NCBI GenBank assembly: GCA_016866735.1
Contig: VGLL01000060.1
Location: 1 to 6,095, forward strand
Reading direction: 5' to 3'
Length of the DNA stretch: 6,095 nt
Source: Candidatus Shapirobacteria bacterium
GTDB lineage: Bacteria; Patescibacteriota; Microgenomatia; VGLL01
The position numbers and the translations under genes are program-made. Shown piece by piece: positions 1-3,745 of this stretch; the stretch's first letter is position 1; each line of letters opens with the position of its first letter. The notes beneath the pieces are model-generated. The model did no database searches, was not told the origin of the DNA, and worked only from the letters and a program-made list of their open reading frames with translations.

Positions 1-5
1 TTCTT

Positions 6-320
6 TTGTCGACAAAAAATCGAGGCGCGACGCCACCAACTCAACTGCCAACTGCCTACGAACTCTTTTGGGGCGATGGTTGCCCTCACTGCGCTAAAGT
101 TGAGGAGTTTTTAGTTTCCTGGGAGAACAAAGATAAGATAATAATTGATAAAAAGGAGGTCTGGAAAGATCGCGCCAACGCCGAAGTGATGTCGCAAAGA
201 GCCGCCTCTTGCAAAATTCCTACCGCTGAACTTGGGGTTCCCTTCCTCTATGCGCCAGAGGGAAAATGCTTCGTCGGAGACAGCCCGATTATTGATTACT
301 TTAAAAATTTAAAGCCATAA
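6..320 (+). CDS. Glutaredoxin/thioredoxin-fold small redox protein (start uncertain, may be cut by window edge)
   Basis: A protein of about 104 residues with a thioredoxin-like fold, probably a cytoplasmic disulfide/dithiol oxidoreductase. Seen: the first beta strand (AYELFWGDG) leads into the redox motif CPHC at residues 26-29. A Val-Pro pair at 78-79 (GVPFLYA) fits the cis-proline that faces the active site in this fold. A GKCFVGD strand-turn and a terminal helix (SPIIDYFKNL) complete it. The active site sits early, as in glutaredoxin-like domains. Cys69 and Cys88 are extra cysteines of unknown role. No signal peptide is visible. The only nearby start is TTG at position 6, and the frame is open to base 1, so the true start may lie outside the window. 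The stop abuts the next ATG, so the two are probably co-transcribed. CPHC is also found in DsbA/DsbG-type proteins, but the length here is far too short for those. Confidence 0.8.
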   Translation: MSTKNRGATPPTQLPTAYELFWGDGCPHCAKVEEFLVSWENKDKIIIDKKEVWKDRANAEVMSQRAASCKIPTAELGVPFLYAPEGKCFVGDSPIIDYFKNLKP

Positions 321-860
321 ATGACCAAACCAGAAGACGTTAAAGACCTCTTGGAAAAAGTAGAAAAGGTTGTTTCAGAGAAAAAACTCGATCTGTCCTC
401 GGGTGAAGATCTTTCTGTGGGAATAATGAACCTTATTGGTATCGAGGAACACCTCTTCTTTACCGCTCAAAAGACGGGCAAAAAGGAGTATCTTGATCTG
501 CTTAACGAAGTTAGAACCATGCGAGTAGAACTCCTAAAAAGGATTATTAAAGACTATGAAGGAGAGCAGTGGTGCCTTTCGAAACATTTCCTGGCAGCTT
601 CCATGAGATTAATCGAGGTTGGCACTAAAGAGCTTAAGAAGGGAAATAAGGACGATGCCTGGGATCTCTTTACCAAAGCCTATCATCTCTACTCTCTTTT
701 CTGGGGTATCAATTTAAAAACCGTTAAGATTGACGATGTCAAAAGAGAGGACGACGACGTCAAACTGATTAACGAGAAAGGCGAAGAAAAAGCCACCACC
801 TCCGTGTTTGACAAACTGGGTAAAATCGTCCAAAAAGTCCTCGACTGCTGCCGCGAATAA
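321..860 (+). CDS. Conserved-looking helical protein of unknown function
   Basis: A 179-residue soluble protein that I cannot assign to a named family with confidence; it has the look of the small helical proteins found in Patescibacteria. Seen: residues about 5-130 are a bundle of amphipathic helices (roughly 5-20, 31-51, 56-80, 83-107, 110-128). Conspicuous positions are IEEH (41-44), EQWCLSKH (82-89) and the aromatic stretch AYHLYSLFWGINLK (120-133). A charged, low-complexity segment (about 134-160, with REDDD) leads to a short C-terminal helix ending in LDCCRE. No membrane segment or signal peptide is seen. The ATG follows directly on the TAA of the redox gene with no Shine-Dalgarno site, so translation is probably coupled to that gene. 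The pairing may mean that the two proteins act together, but this is only inferred from position. Confidence 0.75.
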   Translation: MTKPEDVKDLLEKVEKVVSEKKLDLSSGEDLSVGIMNLIGIEEHLFFTAQKTGKKEYLDLLNEVRTMRVELLKRIIKDYEGEQWCLSKHFLAASMRLIEVGTKELKKGNKDDAWDLFTKAYHLYSLFWGINLKTVKIDDVKREDDDVKLINEKGEEKATTSVFDKLGKIVQKVLDCCRE

Positions 861-867
861 ACATCCG

Positions 868-900
868 CTTGCGCAAATAAAAAATCTTTGTGCTAAACTA
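868..900 (+). promoter_or_regulatory. Candidate extended -10 promoter for the pilin-like gene
   Basis: The gap after the helical-protein gene holds TGC followed by TAAACT (891-899), an extended -10 element, 7 nt before the ATG at 907. A weak -35 (TTGCGC, 869-874) lies 19 nt upstream of the -10 hexamer. With usual spacing, transcription would begin at or within a few bases of the start codon, which agrees with the lack of a Shine-Dalgarno site there. Confidence 0.45.
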
Positions 901-906
901 AAATTA

Positions 907-1293
907 ATGAGAAATGCGATTCGCTGCTGGTTGCTCTTGGCCGGCTTATCTTTCTTTCTTCTCCTCTTGCAAACACCTGCCTTCGCTATTAATGTTCACG
1001 GTAATTGCAGTAACAATAAAATCGATACTGCCTTAGGCTGTCTTGCCGTTGACAGCGCGAGAAGTTTTACTATTGAAATCTTTGGCCGCGCGGTTTTTCT
1101 GGCCGGCGGCATCGCCTTCCTTTTAATGCTTTCCGGCGCCCTCATAATTATCGTTTCCAGCGGCAATCCTGACCGTATCAAGGCAGGCAGCGAGTTAATC
1201 GGCAGCGCCCTCGCCGGGCTGATTTTCATCATCTTCTCCTTGTTTCTACTAAGAATCATAGGGGTAGAATTTTTAAGCATACCGGGGTTATAA
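907..1293 (+). CDS. Secreted/membrane pilin-like protein of the T4SS-pilin (TrbC/VirB2-like) type
   Basis: A 128-residue membrane protein resembling the short pilin-like proteins of Patescibacteria (Pfam T4SS_pilin type). Seen: an N-terminal signal peptide with Arg at 2 and 6, a hydrophobic core (8-21) and an AFA site (25-27) for cleavage before Ile28. A short exported segment has two cysteines (34 and 45, in the pattern C, 10 residues, C) that could pair. Two hydrophobic helices follow (about 60-84 and 98-120), joined by a polar loop SSGNPDRIKAGSE, and the protein ends in GVEFLSIPGL. Two helices around a short positively charged loop, ending in an IPG-type tail, is the family pattern. In other systems such proteins polymerise into conjugative or type IV secretion pili; that role here is inferred, and no other secretion genes are in the window. 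The frame is open upstream to an ATG at 808, but that start lies inside the preceding gene and would put a polar extension before the signal peptide, so 907 is preferred. Confidence 0.82.
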   Translation: MRNAIRCWLLLAGLSFFLLLLQTPAFAINVHGNCSNNKIDTALGCLAVDSARSFTIEIFGRAVFLAGGIAFLLMLSGALIIIVSSGNPDRIKAGSELIGSALAGLIFIIFSLFLLRIIGVEFLSIPGL

Positions 1294-1312
1294 ATAAAAC
1301 CCATTCCTGCGA

Positions 1313-1338
1313 TGTATCATAGGTTAGTCTATGATACA
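1313..1338. promoter_or_regulatory. Operator-like inverted repeat 1 (start region of the repressor gene)
   Basis: A 26-bp inverted repeat with perfect 8-bp arms, TGTATCAT, 10 bp, ATGATACA. The two bases inward on each side (AG/CT) also pair, giving 10-bp arms around a 6-bp centre. The same arms at the same spacing recur at 1741-1766. It covers the likely -10 box of the repressor gene and ends 6 bp before the preferred ATG at 1345, the expected place for autorepression. Binding by the neighbouring TrpR-like protein is inference. Confidence 0.75.
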
Positions 1339-1344
1339 ATAGAC
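1330..1344 (+). promoter_or_regulatory. Candidate -10 region of the TrpR-like gene
   Basis: Two overlapping -10-like hexamers, TATGAT (1330-1335) and TACAAT (1335-1340), lie just before the ATG at 1345. No clear -35 and no Shine-Dalgarno site are seen. Either hexamer would give a leaderless or nearly leaderless mRNA. The right arm of the inverted repeat lies directly over this region, so an occupied operator would block RNA polymerase. Confidence 0.4.
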
Positions 1345-1734
1345 ATGCCACAAGTTTCGCGAAGAAAACTATCAGCTAAGACGGAAAATAACCTCCTCGG
1401 CAATCTGGACCTTGTCTTAGGCCACCTTACTAAAACAGAAGAAATATCAGCTTTTCTGGAGTCCCTCTTAACAAAGACGGAGAGACTGATGGTGGCGAAA
1501 AGGCTGGCGGTAGCTATCCTGCTAAACGAAAATTTTTCCGAAGCACAAATTGCCGAAGCTCTTCATCTCACGAGAATGAGCGTTTCACGGATGCGCTATT
1601 ATCTCGAGTCTCACGGCCAAGGTTATCAGTTCGCCCTCCGGGAAATAAACAAGCAAAAAGTATTTCAGGTATTTAAAAAGTTTCTCATAGATTTGGCGGC
1701 TTATTCGATCAGGGCCGCCGGCCGAGGAATATAA
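1345..1734 (+). CDS. TrpR/YerC-superfamily transcriptional repressor
   Basis: A 129-residue DNA-binding regulator of the Trp repressor superfamily, nearest in style to the YerC/YecD branch. Seen: the family's helical core FLESLLTKTERLMVAKRLAV (about 37-56), then a helix-turn-helix NFSEAQIAEALHLTRMSVSR (63-82) with recognition helix TRMSVSRMRYYLE (76-88). A C-terminal helical extension (about 96-129) makes it longer than typical members of about 100 residues. The family binds palindromic operators as a dimer; E. coli TrpR uses tryptophan as co-repressor, but YerC-type members are not known to me to do so, and the ligand cannot be read here. The frame is open to an ATG at 1312, but its first 11 codons would be encoded by the inverted repeat, and a promoter-like sequence sits just before 1345. 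I therefore prefer 1345. Matching inverted repeats on both sides suggest that it controls itself. Confidence 0.85.
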   Translation: MPQVSRRKLSAKTENNLLGNLDLVLGHLTKTEEISAFLESLLTKTERLMVAKRLAVAILLNENFSEAQIAEALHLTRMSVSRMRYYLESHGQGYQFALREINKQKVFQVFKKFLIDLAAYSIRAAGRGI

Positions 1735-1740
1735 CTCCTT

Positions 1741-1766
1741 TGTATCATGCACTAGTGCATGATACA
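1741..1766. promoter_or_regulatory. Operator-like inverted repeat 2 (perfect 26-bp palindrome past the repressor gene)
   Basis: A perfect palindrome with the same 8-bp arms (TGTATCAT and ATGATACA) and the same 10-bp spacing as the repeat at 1313-1338. Here the centre (GCACTAGTGC) is self-complementary too. It begins 7 nt after the repressor stop codon. The centre carries ACTAGT, which recalls the CTAG core of E. coli trp operators, though the shared part of the two sites here is the arms. It lacks a T-run, so it does not look like an intrinsic terminator. Confidence 0.72.
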
Positions 1767-1900
1767 TAACCTGCTCTATCCCCGACTATGTATTTAGACA
1801 GTAACAGTACAGTGCTGGATCGTATATATGGAACATTAATAATGCTTAAAATCGTGGTTCATTAATGGCCCTACGCTGTGGGGAATAGAAAGAAAGAGCC
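1767..1900. other. Short non-coding stretch between convergent genes
   Basis: About 134 nt without a convincing gene, between the second palindrome and the 3' end of the large minus-strand gene. It holds three close copies of ACAGT (1798-1802, 1804-1808, 1809-1813), an AT-rich TATATATGG tract, and CATTAAT twice (1834-1840 and 1860-1866), the second copy within the palindrome CATTAATG. No strong hairpin followed by a T-run is seen in either direction, so I cannot point to a terminator for either convergent gene. Confidence 0.5.
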
Positions 1901-3694
1901 TTAGGGCTTAGGCGGAATGGGGCGCCCCTCTAACTTAACAGAGAGAGTTGCCTTATTAAACTGCAGTCCGACTCCAGTCAGCTCGACACCTTCTGGCGCA
2001 AACTGGGGACCTAAAGCCAAACGCAGAGTTTCATTTAGGTCTGCCAGAGTTTCTCTGGCTTGGCTCTCAAATCCCAATAGTTTTAGTATGGAATTAAAGA
2101 TTCTCCTTGCAGCAAAATCGGCATCTACTTTGACTTCCAAATCTTCAAGTTTTAGTTTGTCGGGCGTATCAGCATTAGCCAGGGCACAAGTCACCCTAAT
2201 AGTACCCTTCAGGGGTGACCTTTCCATATCGATGCCCAATCTTACCGTGCCTCTGGGTGCCCCAATTTTAGCCTCCACCGCAGAAACAGAAGCTTTCACC
2301 TGTTTCTCCTCCAGCTTCTGTCCCTGAATAAAGCCTGCCGCAACTATAGATAAAATATTCGCTACTTCTGATTCAGTAAGTTCTGCTTGATAACTTCTGC
2401 CTTCTCTCATAGCCTCCGCGGCCGCAGCAATACTAAACGCCTCCGCTGGCGTTGGTTTCGGCAATACTTCCCCTCTTTTTTCTGGCCGGGCTGGCGGTCC
2501 TCCCGCTTGCCTAACTTGGTCTGGAACAGGTTGGGGTACACCCCGCCCTTCCACATACCTGTCGTATGCCCGCTGGGAGAATTCCGAAATTTCTTCAAGG
2601 TAGTCTCTAATCCCTTCAAGGTCGACTCGCATAGGCTGGCGAATGATACCATGGCGAGTAAAATACTCCTGCACGGCACCGTTCAGTATCGCTAATCTCG
2701 CCCTTGCTTCTTTCCTATCTTCAGCAAAAACTTCACTAGCCAAATTTTCAGGCGCCAAACTACCCATTTCGTAACCCGTGATCAGAGAAAGCATTTTTCT
2801 TATTTCTGACTGTCTAACGCTATCAACATCGATATCTTTGCACAAAAGGCAATTTCTCAAGTCTCCAGGACGAAATTCCGCCGGAATAAAGTAGCACATC
2901 TGATCCATTGAATAAAAAATTAGGAAGTTGAGATTTAGGGCCGGTTCTCCGGCTTTATACCCGCTCAAAAACCACGCCATCCAGGAGGCAAACCACTTTC
3001 TACCTACGTATGCAGGCCGCGAATCGCGGGGAGACTCTCTAAGTTCTCGCCAAGCCTGCCTTATATTCTCTCTATATTTTTCTGGCGGTGTTGCTTCCGC
3101 AGTTAACCGTTCTGGCGCCGAAAGAGGTGGCGCCGCGACTGGTTGGGCAACTGGTGGGGGTGGAACTGGTGCAACTACTTCCACCGATAGTGCTGGTTGG
3201 ACTGCGCCTGCGCCTTCTGCCGCGGGTCGTCTAACTTCCGTTGGCGGCGGAGGTGGTGGAGGCGGAGGCGGAGGCGGCGGAGGCTGCCGACGGGCCTTTT
3301 CCGCCTTCGTAAGCCCCCCGCTTAAGAGAGCCATAACATCTTCTTCATTCTGAATGTCACTTAGTTGCACGCCAAAAAAATCGCTGAAGGCTCTTGCCTC
3401 CTCTGGAGACTCCCTCCTAAGTACACTATATGCCGTAAAAACATCCTCACAATAACGTTTTACAAAGTCTTCAAAGGGTTCCACCTTTGGGCGCCACAGT
3501 CTTGACCAAAAAACTGCAAAAAAGGATTTTGCGCTCGTTTCCTCTTCGGTTTCATCTCTGGGAGCCATTTTAAGTTCTTCACCACCGGGATTAACTAACT
3601 TGCCTGTTTTCTTTACACTCAGGCATACCGTATCGAGCCACACCTTTGCCCATTCGGGCCAAAGTTCTACGTCTTTAGCCATAACTCCCTGCAA
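1901..3694 (-). CDS. Large unrecognised protein with poly-proline linker and possible TULIP-like C-terminal domain
   Basis: A 597-residue protein without a signal peptide or membrane helix, so probably cytoplasmic; I do not recognise it as a whole. Seen in order: a helical, tryptophan-rich N-terminal region (about 1-134); a linker (137-205) that opens with 14 prolines in a row (138-151) and stays rich in Pro, Ala and Val; a middle helical domain (about 205-385) with WFASWMAWFLSGY (234-246) and one CLLC pair (282-285); a second Pro-rich linker (386-416); and a C-terminal domain (about 436-597). That last domain starts ELTESEVANILSIVAAG, continues as alternating polar/hydrophobic strands, and ends LNETLRLALGPQFAPEGVEL then LQFNKATLSVKLEGRPI. 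This order recalls DUF2140/DUF2993 TULIP-like lipid-binding domains, but that is a resemblance in pattern only. The start is TTG at 3694, preceded by GAGG at 5 nt; the ATG at 3682 (MAKD) has AGGGAG only 2 nt away and is the alternative. It is divergent from the large + gene. Confidence 0.8.
   Translation of the reverse strand: MQGVMAKDVELWPEWAKVWLDTVCLSVKKTGKLVNPGGEELKMAPRDETEEETSAKSFFAVFWSRLWRPKVEPFEDFVKRYCEDVFTAYSVLRRESPEEARAFSDFFGVQLSDIQNEEDVMALLSGGLTKAEKARRQPPPPPPPPPPPPPPTEVRRPAAEGAGAVQPALSVEVVAPVPPPPVAQPVAAPPLSAPERLTAEATPPEKYRENIRQAWRELRESPRDSRPAYVGRKWFASWMAWFLSGYKAGEPALNLNFLIFYSMDQMCYFIPAEFRPGDLRNCLLCKDIDVDSVRQSEIRKMLSLITGYEMGSLAPENLASEVFAEDRKEARARLAILNGAVQEYFTRHGIIRQPMRVDLEGIRDYLEEISEFSQRAYDRYVEGRGVPQPVPDQVRQAGGPPARPEKRGEVLPKPTPAEAFSIAAAAEAMREGRSYQAELTESEVANILSIVAAGFIQGQKLEEKQVKASVSAVEAKIGAPRGTVRLGIDMERSPLKGTIRVTCALANADTPDKLKLEDLEVKVDADFAARRIFNSILKLLGFESQARETLADLNETLRLALGPQFAPEGVELTGVGLQFNKATLSVKLEGRPIPPKP
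3242..3283 (-). repeat. Proline-codon tract (14 consecutive CCN codons)
   Basis: On the minus strand this reads as 14 uninterrupted proline codons using CCA, CCG and CCT in mixed order. The mixture suggests selection for the protein sequence rather than recent slippage of one triplet. The opposite (+) strand is a dense series of GG pairs. Runs of this length stall ribosomes and normally need elongation factor EF-P. Confidence 0.9.
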
Positions 3695-3745
3695 TTCTAC
3701 CTCGAAATCTAGATTTACGCAAGAAAAAGGGTTATAATACGGGCC
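3695..3745. promoter_or_regulatory. Divergent promoter region between the two large genes
   Basis: Only 51 bp separate the starts. On the + strand a consensus -10, TATAAT (3733-3738), lies 7 nt before the ATG at 3746, with no Shine-Dalgarno site, so the mRNA is probably leaderless. Its -35 position (TAGATT, 3710-3715) is weak. On the minus strand the same AT block reads TATTAT (3740 to 3735) with TCGTCA (a four-of-six -35 match) 17 bp upstream, which would give a leader of about 30 nt carrying the GAGG site at 3703 to 3700. A perfect 12-bp palindrome AAATCTAGATTT (3705-3716) lies between and could be an operator. Confidence 0.5.

Noticed and set aside
808..906. Upstream extension of the pilin-like gene from ATG 808
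   Set aside because: It would overlap the preceding gene in another frame and put 33 polar residues before a good signal peptide; a -10 box sits right before ATG 907.
996..1304. Minus-strand frame of 102 codons
   Set aside because: It is antisense to the pilin-like gene, whose signal peptide and membrane helices are clear.
1312..1344. Upstream ATG at 1312 for the repressor gene
   Set aside because: Its 11 extra codons are simply the translated inverted repeat, and the likely -10 box lies inside them.
1741..1766. Second palindrome as an intrinsic terminator of the repressor gene
   Set aside because: No T-run follows it on either strand, and its arms match the promoter-side operator exactly, so an operator role is more likely.
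1585..1767. Minus-strand frame of 60 codons starting in the second palindrome
   Set aside because: It lies opposite the repressor gene, and its first residues are just the translated palindrome; no family features.
2643..2650. Isolated near-copy of the operator arm (ATGATACC)
   Set aside because: No partner arm at the 10-bp spacing; expected by chance.
1917..2695. Open frames on both strands inside the minus-strand gene
   Set aside because: Serine- or arginine-rich shadow translations without domain features; the long minus-strand frame explains the region.
2928..3353. Plus-strand frame with a poly-glycine run
   Set aside because: It is the shadow of the proline run in the minus-strand gene; low complexity, no promoter or ribosome site of its own.
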